Shown here: piece by piece, positions 23,401 to 37,801 of the stretch | Layout of the letters: each line of letters begins with the position of its first letter | How positions within the stretch are numbered: the stretch's first letter is position 1 | Origin: Antitrichia curtipendula | Taxonomy: Eukaryota > Streptophyta > Bryopsida > Hypnales > Leucodontaceae | Assembly (NCBI GenBank): GCA_951230915.1 | Contig: OX579637.1 | Span: forward strand, 15,376,001 to 15,440,000 | Direction of reading: 5' to 3' | DNA length: 64,000 nucleotides | Program-made: the position numbers and the translations under genes | Notes under the pieces: generated by a model | Told to the model about the DNA's origin: nothing | Databases searched by the model: none | What the model saw: the letters and a program-made list of their open reading frames with translations, nothing else

Positions 23401-26400
23401 GCAATTACATATCAAATTAATATTTCTGCGCATTTAAGTACTGGAGGGTAACTATTTGCAACTTGTACGATTTGTGTGAAGTCTCTTTCAAAATGAAATT
23501 CTATGACATTTGATATTTGACACCATTAAAGTACAGATTGGACCTTATTCTCTATTTTTTGGAATTGACGTGCGATTCGGTTGCAATTAATTATCAAATT
23601 AATATTTGTGGGCATTTAGGTACTTGAGGGTAACTATTTGCAACTTGTACGATTTGTGTGAAGTCTCTTTCAAAATGAAATTCTATGACATTTGATGTTT
23701 GACACCATTAATGTACAGGTTGGACTTACTCTATATTCTTTTGAATGGACGTGCGATTGGATTGCAATTACATATCAAATTAGTATTTGTGGGCATTTAA
23801 GTACTTGAGGGTAACTATTTGCAACTTGTACGATTTGTGTGAAGTTTCCTTCAAAATGAAATTCTATGACATTTGATGTTTGACACCATTAAAGTAAAGA
23901 TTGGACCTTATTCTCTATTTTTTGGAATTGACGTGCGATTCGGTTGCAATTAATTATCAAATTAATATTTGTGGGCATTTAGGTACTTGAGGGTAACTAT
24001 TTGCAACTTGTACGATTTGTGTGAAGTCTCTTTCAAAATGAAATTCTATGACATTTGATGTTTGACACCATTAATGTACAGGTTGGACTTATTCTATATT
24101 CTTTTGAATGGACGTGCGATTGGATTGCAATTACATATCAAATTAGTATTTGTGGGCATTTAAGTACTTGAGGGTAACTATTTGCAACTTGTACGATTTG
24201 TGTGAAGTTTCCTTCAAAATGAAATTCTATGACATTTGATGTTTGACACCATTAATGTACAGGTTGGACTTATTCTATATTCTTCTGAATGGACGTGCGA
24301 TTCGATTGCAATTACATATCAAATTAGTATTTGTGGGCATTTAAGTACTTGAGGGTAACTATTTGCAACTTGTACGATTTGTGTGAAGTCTCTTTCAAAC
24401 TGAAATTCTATGACATTTGATGTTTGACACCATTAAAGTACAGATTGGACCTTATTCTCTATTTTTTGGAATTGACGTGCGATTCGGTTGCAATTAATTA
24501 TCAAATTAATATTTGTGGGCATTTAGGTACTTGAGGGTAACTATTTGCAACTTGTACGATTTGTGTGAAGTCTCTTTCAAAATGAAATTCTATGACATTT
24601 GATGTTTGACACCATTAAAGTACAGGTTGGACCTTATTCTGTATTCTTTTGAATGGACGTGCGATTGGATTGCAATTACATATCAAATTAATATTTGTGG
24701 GCATTTAAGTACTTGAGGGTAACTATTTGCAAGTTGTACGATTTGTGTGAAGTCTGTTTCAAACTGAAATTCTATGACATTTGATGTTTGACACCATTAA
24801 AGTACAGATTGGACCTTATTTTCTATTTTTTGGAATTGACGTGCGATTGGATTGCAATTACATATCAAATTAATATTTCTGCGCATTTAGGTACTTGAGG
24901 GTAACTATTTGCAACTTGTACGATTTGTCTGAAGTCTCTTTCAAAATGAAATTCTATGACATTTGATGTTTGACACCATTAAAGTACAGATTGGACCTTA
25001 TTCTCTATTCTTTGGAATTGACGTGCGATTGGATTGCAATTACATATCAAATTAATATTTCTGCGCATTTAAGTACTGGAGGGTAACTATTTGCAACTTG
25101 TACGATTTGTGTGAAGTCTCTTTCAAAATGAAATTCTATGACATTTGATATTTGACACCATTAAAGTACAGATTGGACCTTATTCTCTATTTTTTGGAAT
25201 TGACGTGCGATTCGGTTGCAATTAATTATCAAATTAATATTTGTGGGCATTTAGGTACTTGAGGGTAACTATTTGCAACTTGTACGATTTGTGTGAAGTC
25301 TCTTTCAAAATGAAATTCTATGACATTTGATGTTTGACACCATTAATGTACAGGTTGGACTTACTCTATATTCTTTTGAATGGACGTGCGATTGGATTGC
25401 AATTACATATCAAATTAGTATTTGTGGGCATTTAAGTACTTGAGGGTAACTATTTGCAACTTGTACGATTTGTGTGAAGTTTCCTTCAAAATGAAATTCT
25501 ATGACATTTGATGTTTGACACCATTAAAGTAAAGATTGGACCTTATTCTCTATTTTTTGGAATTGACGTGCGATTCGGTTGCAATTAATTATCAAATTAA
25601 TATTTGTGGGCATTTAGGTACTTGAGGGTAACTATTTGCAACTTGTACGATTTGTGTGAAGTCTCTTTCAAAATGAAATTCTATGACATTTGATGTTTGA
25701 CACCATTAATGTACAGGTTGGACTTATTCTATATTCTTTTGAATGGACGTGCGATTGGATTGCAATTACATATCAAATTAGTATTTGTGCGCATTTAAGT
25801 ACTTGAGAGTAACTATTTGCAACTTGTACGATTTGTGTGAAGTTTCCTTCAAAATGAAATTCTATGACATTTGATGTTTGACACCATTAAAGTACAGATT
25901 GGACCTTATTCTCTATTTTTTGGAATTGACGTGCGATTCGGTTGCAATTAATTATCAAATTAATATTTGTGGGCATTTAGGTACTTGAGGGTAACTATTT
26001 GCAACTTGTACGATTTGTGTGAAGTCTCTTTCAAAATGAAATTCTATGACATTTGATGTTTGACACCATTAATGTACAGCTTGGACTTATTCTATATTCT
26101 TTTGAATGGACGTGCGATTGGATTGCAATTACATATCAAATTAATATTTGTGGGCATTTAAATACTTGAGGGTAACTATTTGGAACTTGTACGATTTGTG
26201 TGAAGTCTCTTTCAAAATGAAATTCTATGACATTTGATGTTTGACACCATTAATATACAGGTTGCACTTATTCTATATTCTTTTGAATTGACGTGCGATT
26301 CGGTTGCAATTAATTATCAAATTAATATTTGTGGGCATTTAGGTACTTGAGGGTAACTATTTGCAACTTGTACGATTTGTGTGAAGTCTCTTTCAAAATG

Positions 26401-29150
26401 AAATTCTATGACATTTGATGTTTGACACCATTAATGTACAGGTTGGACTTATTCTATATTCTTTTGAATGGACGTGCGATTGGATTGCAATTACATATCA
26501 AATTAGTATTTGTGGGCATTTAAGTACTTGAGGGTAACTATTTGCAACTTGTACGATTTGTGTGAAGTTTCCTTCAAAATGAAATTCTATGACATTTGAT
26601 GTTTGACACCATTAATGTACAGGTTGGACTTATTCTATATTCTTTTGAATGGACGTGCGATTCGATTGCAATTACATATCAAATTAGTATTTGTGGGCAT
26701 TTAAGTACTTGAGGGTAACTATTTGCAACTTGTACGATTTGTGTGAAGTCTCTTTCAAACTGAAATTCTATGACATTTGATGTTTGACACCATTAAAGTA
26801 CAGATTGGACCTTATTCTCTATTTTTTGGAATTGACGTGCGATTCGGTTGCAATTAATTATCAAATTAATATTTGTGGGCATTTAGGTACTTGAGGGTAA
26901 CTATTTGCAACTTGTACGATTTGTGTGAAGTCTCTTTCAAAATGAAATTCTATGACATTTGATGTTTGACACCATTAAAGTACAGGTTGGACCTTATTCT
27001 GTATTCTTTTGAATGGACGTGCGATTGGATTGCAATTACATATCAAATTAATATTTGTGGGCATTTAAGTACTTGAGGGTAACTATTTGCAAGTTGTACG
27101 ATTTGTGTGAAGTCTGTTTCAAACTGAAATTCTATGACATTTGATGTTTGACACCATTAAAGTACAGATTGGACCTTATTTTCTATTTTTTGGAATTGAC
27201 GTGCGATTGGATTGCAATTAATTATCAAATTAATATTTGTACGCATTTAGGTACTTGAGGGTAACTATTTGCAACTTGTACGATTTGTCTGAAGTCTCTT
27301 TCAAAATGAAATTCTATGACATTTGATGTTTGACACCATTAAAGTACAGATTGGACCTTATTCTCTATTCTTTGGAATTGACGTGCGATTGGATTGCAAT
27401 TACATATCAAATTAATATTTCTGCGCATTTAAGTACTGGAGGGTAACTATTTGCAACTTGTACGATTTGTGTGAAGTCTCTTTCAAAATGAAATTCTATG
27501 ACATTTGATATTTGACACCATTAAAGTACAGATTGGACCTTATTCTCTATTTTTTGGAATTGACGTGCGATTCGGTTGCAATTAATTATCAAATTAATAT
27601 TTGTGGGCATTTAGGTACTTGAGGGTAACTATTTGCAACTTGTACGATTTGTGTGAAGTCTCTTTCAAAATGAAATTCTATGACATTTGATGTTTGACAC
27701 CATTAATGTACAGGTTGGACTTACTCTATATTCTTTTGAATGGACGTGCGATTGGATTGCAATTACATATCAAATTAGTATTTGTGGGCATTTAAGTACT
27801 TGAGGGTAACTATTTGCAACTTGTACGATTTGTGTGAAGTTTCCTTCAAAATGAAATTCTATGACATTTGATGTTTGACACCATTAAAGTAAAGATTGGA
27901 CCTTATTCTCTATTTTTTGGAATTGACGTGCGATTCGGTTGCAATTAATTATCAAATTAATATTTGTGGGCATTTAGGTACTTGAGGGTAACTATTTGCA
28001 ACTTGTACGATTTGTGTGAAGTCTCTTTCAAAATGAAATTCTATGACATTTGATGTTTGACACCATTAATGTACAGGTTGGACTTATTCTATATTCTTTT
28101 GAATGGACGTGCGATTGGATTGCAATTACATATCAAATTAGTATTTGTGCGCATTTAAGTACTTGAGAGTAACTATTTGCAACTTGTACGATTTGTGTGA
28201 AGTTTCCTTCAAAATGAAATTCTATGACATTTGATGTTTGACACCATTAAAGTACAGATTGGACCTTATTCTCTATTTTTTGGAATTGACGTGCGATTCG
28301 GTTGCAATTAATTATCAAATTAATATTTGTGGGCATTTAAGTACTTGAGGGTAACTATTTGCAACTTGTACGATTTGTGTGAAGTCTCTTTCAAAATGAA
28401 ATTCTATGACATTTGATGTTTGACACCATTAATGTACAGCTTGGACTTATTCTATATTCTTTTGAATGGACGTGCGATTGGATTGCAATTACATATCAAA
28501 TTAATATTTGTGGGCATTTAAGTACTTGAGGGTAACTATTTGGAACTTGTACGATTTGTGTGAAGTCTCTTTCAAAATGAAATTCTATGACATTTGATGT
28601 TTGACACCATTAAAGTACAGATTGGACCTTATTCTCTATTTTTTGGAATTGACGTGCGATTCGGTTGCAATTAATTATCAAATTAATATTTGTGGGCATT
28701 TAGGTACTTGAGGGTAACTATTTGCAACTTGTACGATTTGTGTGAAGTCTCTTTCAAAATGAAATTCTATGACATTTGATGTTTGACACCATTAATGTAC
28801 AGGTTGGACTTATTCTATATTCTTTTGAATGGACGTGCGATTGGATTGCAATTACATATCAAATTAGTATTTGTGGGCATTTAAGTACTTGAGGGTAACT
28901 ATTTGCAACTTGTACGATTTGTGTGAAGTTTCCTTCAAAATGAAATTCTATGACATTTGATGTTTGACACCATTAATGTACAGGTTGGACTTATTCTATA
29001 TTCTTTTGAATGGACGTGCGATTCGATTGCAATTACATATCAAATTAGTATTTGTGGGCATTTAAGTACTTGAGGGTAACTATTTGCAACTTGTACGATT
29101 TGTGTGAAGTCTCTTTCAAACTGAAATTCTATGACATTTGATGTTTGACA
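20410..29150 (+). repeat. 13/9/13-monomer higher-order repeat, four copies
   Basis: Two markers fix four copies: GCAAGTTGTACG at 20733, 23094, 24729 and 27089, and TTGATATTTGAC (GATATT at 21151, 23512, 25147, 27507). Both give spacings of 2361, 1635 and 2360 bases, or 13, 9 and 13 monomers. A third marker, AAAGTAAAGATT (21530, 23891, 25526, 27886), agrees. The short copy lacks four monomers that contain GAGAGTAAC in the others (21809, 25805, 28165). The last repeat has one chimeric unit at 26168-26348 and ends with GTACGCATTTAGG near 27240 instead of CTGCGCATTTAGG. Confidence 0.88.
26168..26348 (+). repeat. Chimeric B/A monomer
   Basis: The left part is a rare B type (AATATACAGGTTGCACTTA, TATATTCTTTTGAA) and the right part is A (ATTGACGTGCGATTCGG, AATTAATTATC). 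The equivalent unit in the sister copies (near 22260 and 28615) is form A throughout. The switch lies near 26285. It looks like conversion or exchange within a single monomer, with a donor resembling the unit near 20076. Confidence 0.75.
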
Positions 29151-30450
29151 CCATTAAAGTACAGATTGGACCTTATTTTCTATTTTTTGGAATTGACGTG
29201 CGATTGGATTGCAATTACATATCAAATTAATATTTCTGCGCATTTAGGTACTTGAGGGTAACTATTTGCAACTTGTACGATTTGTGTGAAGTCTCTTTCA
29301 AAATGAAATTCTATGACATTTGATGTTTGACACCATTAAAGTACAGATTGGACCTTATTCTCTATTCTTTGGAATTGACGTGCGATTGGATTGCAATTAC
29401 ATATCAAATTAATATTTGTAGGCATTTAGATACTTGAGGGTAACTCATTGCAACTTGTACGATTTGTGTGAAGTCTCTTTCAAAATGAAATTCTATGACA
29501 TTTGATGTTTGACACCATTAAAGTACAGATTGGACCTTATTCTCTATTCTTTGGAATTGACGTGCGATTCGGTTGCAATTAATTATCAAATTAATATTTG
29601 TGGGCATTTAGGTACTTGAGGGTAACTATTTGCAACTTGTACGATTTGTGTGAAGTCTCTTTCAAAATGAAATTCTATGACATTTGATGTTTGACACCAT
29701 TAATGTACAGGTTGGACTTATTCTATATTCTTTTGAATGGACGTGCGATTGGATTGCAATTACATATCAAATTAGTATTTGTGGGCATTTAAGTACTTGA
29801 GGGTAACTATTTGCAACTTGTACGATTTGTGTGAAGTTTCCTTCAAAATGAAATTCTATGACATTTGATGTTTGACACCATTAATGTACAGGTTGGACTT
29901 ATTCTATATTCTTTTGAATGGACGTGCGATTGGATTGCAATTACATATCAAATTAGTATTTGTGGGCATTTAAGTACTTGAGGGTAACTATTTGCAACTT
30001 GTACGATTTGTGTGAAGTCTCTTTCAAACTGAAATTCTATGACATTTGATGTTTGACACCATTAAAGTACAGATTGGACCTTATTTTCTATTTTTTGGAA
30101 TTGACGTGCGATTGGATTGCAATTACATATCAAATTAATATTTCTGCGCATTTAGGTACTTGAGGGTAACTATTTGCAACTTGTACGATTTGTGTGAAGT
30201 CTCTTTCAAAATGAAATTCTATGACATTTGATGTTTGACACCATTAAAGTACAGATTGGACCTTATTCTCTATTCTTTGGAATTGACGTGCGATTGGATT
30301 GCAATTACATATCAAATTAATATTTGTAGGCATTTAGATACTTGAGGGTAACTCATTGCAACTTGTACGATTTGTGTGAAGTCTCTTTCAAAATGAAATT
30401 CTATGACATTTGATGTTTGACACCATTAAAGTACAGATTGGACCTTATTC
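28700..30450 (+). repeat. 5-monomer tandem duplication (908 bp)
   Basis: The tag TTTAGATACTTGAGGG with AACTCATTGC (AGAT at 29428 and 30336) repeats at 908 bases, and the flanking units follow the same order. The tag also occurs at 15987, 32519 and 34520. The copies differ at a few bases, for example CGATTCGATTGC near 29030 against CGATTGGATTGC near 29938. Confidence 0.78.
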
Positions 30451-33400
30451 TCTATTCTTTTGAATTGACGTGCGATTGGATTGCAATTACATATCAAATT
30501 AATATTTGTGCGCATTTAAGTACTTGAGGGTAACTATTTGCAACTTGTACGATTTGTGTGAAGTCTCTTTCAAAATGAAATTCTATGACATTTGATGTTT
30601 GACACCATTTAAGTACAGATTGGACCTTATTCTCTATTTTTTGGAATTGACGTGCGATTGGATTGCAATTACATATCAAATTAATATTTGTGGGCATTTA
30701 GGTACTTGAGGGTAACTATTTGCAACTTGTACGATTTGTGTGAAGTTTCCTTCAAAATGAAATTCTATGACATTTGATGTTTGACACCATTAAAGTACAG
30801 ATTGGACCTTATTCTCTATTCTTTGGAATTGACGTGCGATTGGATTGCAATTACATATCAAATTAATATTTGTGCGCATTTAAGTACTTGAGGGTAACTA
30901 TTTGCAACTTGTAGGATTTGTGTGAAGTCTCTTTCAAAATGAAATTCTATGACATTTGATGTTTGACACCATTAAAGTACAGATTGGACCTTATTCTCTA
31001 TTTTTTGGAATTGACGTGCGATTCGGTTGCAATTAATTATCAAATTAATATTTGTGGGCATTTAGGTACTTGAGGGTAACTATTTGCAACTTGTACGATT
31101 TGTGTGAAGTCTCTTTCAAAATGAAATTCTATGACATTTGATGTTTGACACCATTAAAGTACAGGTTGGACCTTATTCTGTATTCTTTTGAATGGACGTG
31201 CGATTGGATTGCAATTACATATCAAATTAATATTTGTGGGCATTTAAGTACTTGAGGGTAACTATTTGCAACTTGTACGATTTGTGTGAAGTCTGTTTCA
31301 AACTGAAATTCTATGACATTTGATGTTTGACACCATTAAAGTACAGATTGGACCTTATTTTCTATTTTTTGGAATTGACGTGCGATTGGATTGCAATTAC
31401 ATATCAAATTAATATTTGTGGGCATTTAAGTACTTGAGGGTAACTATTTGCAACTTGTACGATTTGTGTGAAGTCTGTTTCAAACTGAAATTCTATGACA
31501 TTTGATGTTTGACACCATTAAAGTACAGATTGGACCTTATTTTCTATTTTTTGAAATTGACGTGCGATTGGATTGCAATTACATATCAAATTAATATTTG
31601 TACGCATTTAGGTACTTGAGGGTAACTATTTGCAACTTGTACGATTTGTGTGAAGTCTCTTTCAAAATGAAATTCTATGACATTTGATGTTTGACACCAT
31701 TAAAGTACAGATTGGACCTTATTCTCTATTCTTTGGAATTGACGTGCGATTGGATTGCAATTACATATCAAATTAATATTTCTGCGCATTTAAGTACTGG
31801 AGGGTAACTATTTGCAACTTGTACGATTTGTGTGAAGTCTCTTTCAAAATGAAATTCTATGACATTTGATGTTTGACACCATTAAAGTACAGATTGGACC
31901 TTATTCTCTATTTTTTGGAATTGACGTGCGATTCGGTTGCAATTAATTATCAAATTAATATTTGTGGGCATTTAGGTACTTGAGGGTAACTATTTGCAAC
32001 TTGTACGATTTGTGTGAAGTCTCTTTCAAAATGAAATTCTATGACATTTGATGTTTGACACCATTAATGTACAGGTTGGACTTATTCTATATTCTTTTGA
32101 ATGGACGTGCGATTGGATTGCAATTACATATCAAATTAGTATTTGTGGGCATTTAAGTACTTGAGGGTAACTATTTGCAACTTGTACGATTTGTGTGAAG
32201 TCTCTTTCAAACTGAAATTCTATGACATTTGATGTTTGACACCATTAAAGTACAGATTGGACCTTATTTTCTATTTTTTGGAATTGACGTGCGATTGGAT
32301 TGCAATTACATATCAAATTAATATTTCTGCGCATTTAGGTACTTGAGGGTAACTATTTGCAACTTGTACGATTTGTCTGAAGTCTCTTTCAAAATGAAAT
32401 TCTATGACATTTGATGTTTGACACCATTAAAGTACAGATTGGACCTTATTCTCTATTCTTTGGAATTGACGTGCGATTGGATTGCAATTACATATCAAAT
32501 TAATATTTGTAGGCATTTAGATACTTGAGGGTAACTCATTGCGACTTGTACGATTTGTGTGAAGTCTCTTTCAAAATGAAATTCTATGACATTTGATGTT
32601 TGACACCATTAAAGTACAGATTGGACCTTATTCTGTATTCTTTTGAATGGACGTGCGATTGGATTGCAATTACATATCAAATTAATATTTGTGCGCATTT
32701 AAGTACTTGAGGGTAACTATTTGCAACTTGTACGATTTGTGTGAAGTCTCTTTCAAAATGAAATTCTATGACATTTGATGTTTGACACCATTAAAGTACA
32801 GATTGGACCTTATTCTCTATTTTTTGGAATTGACGTGCGATTGGATTGCAATTAATTATCAAATTAATATTTGTGGGCATTTAGGTACTTGAGGGTAACT
32901 ATTTGCAACTTGTACGATTTGTGTGAAGTTTCTTTCAAAATGAAATTCTATGACATTTGATGTTTGACACCATTAAAGTACAGATTGGACCTTATTCTCT
33001 ATTCTTTGGAATTGACGTGCGATTGGATTGCAATTACATATCAAATTAATATTTGTGGGCATTTAGGTACTTGTGGGTAACTATTTGCAACTTGTACGAT
33101 TTGTGTGAAGTCTCTTTCAAAATGAAATTCTATGACATTTGATGTTTGACACCATTAAAGTACAGATTGGACCTTATTCTCTATTTTTTGGAATTGACGT
33201 GCGATTCGGTTGCAATTAATTATCAAATTAATATTTGTGGGCATTTAGGTACTTGAGGGTAACTATTTGCAACTTGTACGATTTGTGTGAAGTCTGTTTC
33301 AAACTGAAATTCTATGACATTTGATGTTTGACACCATTAAAGTACAGATTGGACCTTATTTTCTATTTTTTGGAATTGACGTGCGATTGGATTGCAATTA

Positions 33401-36400
33401 CATATCAAATTAATATTTGTGGGCATTTAAGTACTTGAGGGTAACTATTTGCAACTTGTACGATTTGTGTGAAGTCTGTTTCAAACTGAAATTCTATGAC
33501 ATTTGATGTTTGACACCATTAAAGTACAGATTGGACCTTATTCTCTATTTTTTGGAATTGACGTGCGATTGGATTGCAATTACATATCAAATTAATATTT
33601 GTACGCATTTAGGTACTTGAGGGTAACTATTTGCAACTTGTACGATTTGTGTGAAGTCTCTTTCAAAATGAAATTCTATGACATTTGATGTTTGACACCA
33701 TTAAAGTACAGATTGGACCTTATTCTCTATTCTTTGGAATTGAGGGGCGATTGGATTGCAATTACATATCAAATTAATATTTCTGCGCATTTAAGTACTG
33801 GAGGGTAACTATTTGCAACTTGTACGATTTGTGTGAAGTCTCTTTCAAAATGAAATTCTATGACATTTGATGTTTGACACCATTAAAGTACAGATTGGAC
33901 CTTATTCTCTATTTTTTGGAATTGACGTGCGATTCGGTTGCAATTAATTATCAAATTAATATTTGTGGGCATTTAGGTACTTGAGGGTAACTATTTGCAA
34001 CTTGTACGATTTGTGTGAAGTCTCTTTCAAAATGAAATTCTATGACATTTGATGTTTGACACCATTAATGTACAGGTTGGACTTATTCTATATTCTTTTG
34101 AATGGACGTGCGATTGGATTGCAATTACATATCAAATTAGTATTTGTGGGCATTTAAGTACTTGAGGGTAACTATTTGCAACTTGTACGATTTGTGTGAA
34201 GTCTCTTTCAAACTGAAATTCTATGACATTTGATGTTTGACACCATTAAAGTACAGATTGGACCTTATTTTCTATTTTTTGGAATTGACGTGCGATTGGA
34301 TTGCAATTACATATCAAATTAATATTTCTGCGCATTTAGGTACTTGAGGGTAACTATTTGCAACTTGTATGATTTGTCTGAAGTCTCTTTCAAAATGAAA
34401 TTCTATGACATTTGATGTTTGACACCATTAAAGTACAGATTGGACCTTATTCTCTATTCTTTGGAATTGACGTGCGATTGGATTGCAATTACATATCAAA
34501 TTAATATTTGTAGGCATTTAGATACTTGAGGGTAACTCATTGCAACTTGTACGATTTGTGTGAAGTCTCTTTCAAAATGAAATTCTATGACATTTGATGT
34601 TTGACACCATTAAAGTACAGATTGGACCTTATTCTGTATTCTTTTGAATGGACGTGCGATTGGATTGCAATTACATATCAAATTAATATTTGTGCGCATT
34701 TAAGTACTTGAGGGTAACTATTTGCAACTTGTACGATTTGTGTGAAGTCTCTTTCAAAATGAAATTCTATGACATTTGATGTTTGACACCATTAAAGTAC
34801 AGATTGGACCTTATTCTCTATTTTTTGGAATTGACGTGCGATTGGATTGCAATTACATATCAAATTAATATTTGTGGGCATTTAGGTACTTGAGGGTAAC
34901 TATTTGCAACTTGTACGATTTGTGTGAAGTTTCCTTCAAAATGAAATTCTATGACATTTGATGTTTGACACCATTAAAGTACAGATTGGACCTTATTCTC
35001 TATTTTTTGGAATTGACGTGCGATTGGATTGCAATTACATATCAAATTAATATTTGTGGGCATTTAGGTACTTGAGGGTAACTATTTGCAACTTGTAGGA
35101 TTTGTGTGAAGTCTCTTTCAAAATGAAATTCTATGACATTTGATGTTTGACACCATTAAAGTACAGATTGGACCTTATTCTCTATTTTTTGGAATTGACG
35201 TGCGATTCGGTTGCAATTACATATCAAATTAATATTTGTGGGCATTTAGGTACTTGAGGGTAACTATTTGCAACTTGTACGATTTGTGTGAAGTCTCTTT
35301 CAAAATGAAATTCTATGACATTTGATGTTTGACACCATTAAAGTACAGGTTGGACCTTATTCTGTATTCTTTTGAATGGACGTGCGATTGGATTGCAATT
35401 ACATATCAAATTAATATTTGTGGGCATTTAAGTACTTGAGGGTAACTATATGCAACTTGTACGATTTGTGTGAAGTCTGTTTCAAACTGAAATTCTATGA
35501 CATTTGATGTTTGACACCATTAAAGTACAGATTGGACCTTATTTTCTATTTTTTGGAATTGACGTGCGATTGGATTGCAATTACATATCAAATTAATATT
35601 TGTGGGCATTTAAGTACTTGAGGGTAACTATTTGCAACTTGTACGATTTGTGTGAAGTCTGTTTCAAACTGAAATTCTATGACATTTGATGTTTGACACC
35701 ATTAAAGTACAGATTGGACCTTATTTTCTATTTTTTGGAATTGACGTGCGATTGGATTGCAATTACATATCAAATTAATATTTGTACGCATTTAGGTACT
35801 TGAGGGTAACTATTTGCAACTTGTACGATTTGTGTGAAGTCTCTTTCAAAATGAAATTCTATGACATTTGATGTTTGACACCATTAAAGTACAGATTGGA
35901 CCTTATTCTCTATTCTTTGGAATTGACGTGCGATTGGATTGCAATTACATATCAAATTAATATTTCTGCGCATTTAAGTACTGGAGGGTAACTATTTGCA
36001 ACTTGTACGATTTGTGTGAAGTCTCTTTCAGAATGAAATTCTATGACATTTGATGTTTGACACCATTAAAGTACAGATTGGACCTTATTCTCTATTTTTT
36101 GGAATTGACGTGCGATTCGGTTGCAATTACATATCAAATTAATATTTGTGGGCATTTAGGTACTTGAGGGTAACTATTTGCAACTTGTACGATTTGTGTG
36201 AAGTCTCTTTCAAAATGAAATTCTATGACATTTGATGTTTGACACCATTAATGTACAGGTTGGACTTATCCTCTATTCTTTTGAATGGACCTGCGATTGG
36301 ATTGCAATTACATATCAAATTAGTATTTGTGGGCATTTAAGTACTTGAGGGTAACTATTTGCAACTTGTACGATTTGTGTGAAGTTTCCTTCAAAATGAA

Positions 36401-36528
36401 ATTCTATGACATTTGATGTTTGACACCATTAAAGTACAGATTGGACCTTATTCTCTATTTTTTGGAATTGACGTGCGATTGGATTGCAATTACATATCAA
36501 ATTAATATTTGTGGGCATTTAGGTACTT

Positions 36529-36892
36529 GAGGGTAACTATTTGCAACTTGTAAGATTTGTGTGAAGTTTCCTTCAAAATAAAATTCTATGACATTTGATG
36601 TTGGACACCATTAAAGTACAGATTGGACCTTATTCTCTATTTTTTGGAATTGACGTGCGATTGGATTGCAATTACATATCAAATTAATATTTGTGGGCAT
36701 TTAGGTACTTGAAGGTAACTATTTGCAACTTGTAAGATTTGTGTGAAGTTTCCTTCAAAATAAAATTCTATGACATTTGATGTTGGACACCATTAAAGTA
36801 CAGATTGGACCTTATTCTCTATTTTTTGGAATTGACGTGCGATTGGATTGCAATTACATATCAAATTAATATTTGTGGGCATTTAGGTACTT
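36529..36892 (+). repeat. Single monomer duplicated in tandem (2 x 182 bp)
   Basis: Units 36529-36710 and 36711-36892 share three rare variants: TTGTAAGATT, CAAAATAAAATTC (A for G in GAAATTC) and GATGTTGGACACC. The only difference I noticed is GAAGG for GAGGG at 36713. The same rare unit also occurs once near 38918-39100. Confidence 0.85.
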
Positions 36893-37255
36893 GAGGGTAA
36901 CTATTTGCAACTTGTACGATTTGTGTGAAGTCTGTTTCAAAATGAAATTCTATGACATTTGATGTTTGACACCATTAATATACAGGTTGCACTTATTCTA
37001 TATTCTTTTGAATGGACGTGCGATTGGATTGCAATTACATATCAAATTAATATTTGTGGGCATTTAGGTACTTGAGGGTAACTATTTGCAACTTGTACGA
37101 TTTGTGTGCGGTCTCTTTCAAAATGAAATTCTATGACATTTGATGTTTGACACCATTAAAGTACAGGTTGGACCTTATTCTGTATTCTTTTGAATGGACG
37201 TGCGATTGGATTGCAATTACATCTCAAATTAATATTTGTGGGCATTTAAGTACTT

Positions 37256-37801
37256 GAGGGTAACTATTTGCAACTTGTACGATTTGTGTGAAGTCTGTTT
37301 CAAACTGAAATTCTATGACATTTGATGTTTGACACCATTAAAGTACAGATTGGACCTTATTTTCTATTTTTTGGAATTGACGTGCGATTGGATTGCAATT
37401 ACATATCAAATTAATATTTGTGGGCATTTAAGTACTTGAGGGTAACTATTTGCAACTTGTACGATTTATGTGAAGTCTGTTTCAAACTGAAATTCTATGA
37501 CATTTGATGTTTGACACCATTAAAGTACAGATTGGACCTTATTTTCTATTTTTTGGAATTGACGTGCGATTGGATTGCAATTACATATCAAATTAATATT
37601 TGTGGGCATTTAAGTACTTGAGGGTAACTATTTGCAACTTGTACGATTTGTGTGAAGTCTGTTTCAAACTGAAATTCTATGACATTTGATGTTTGACACC
37701 ATTAAAGTACAGATTGGACCTTATTTTCTATTTTTTGGAATTGACGTGCGATTGGATTGCAATTACATATCAAATTAATATTTGTACGCATTTAGGTACT
37801 T
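37256..37801 (+). repeat. Single monomer triplicated in tandem (3 x 182 bp)
   Basis: Units start at 37256, 37438 and 37620. All carry GTCTGTTTCAAACTG, CTTATTTTCTATTTTTTGG and GAATTGACG. Unit 2 has a private GATTTATGTG near 37465, and unit 3 ends in GTACGCATTTAGG where the others have GTGGGCATTTAAG. Earlier HOR copies have only two such units, so this is local expansion by one unit. Confidence 0.82.

Noticed and set aside
30494..30697. Open frame of 67 codons on the minus strand
   Set aside because: It lies wholly inside satellite units. T for A at 30610 removes a TAA that closes this frame in other units. Unit length is not a multiple of three, so the frame cannot repeat.
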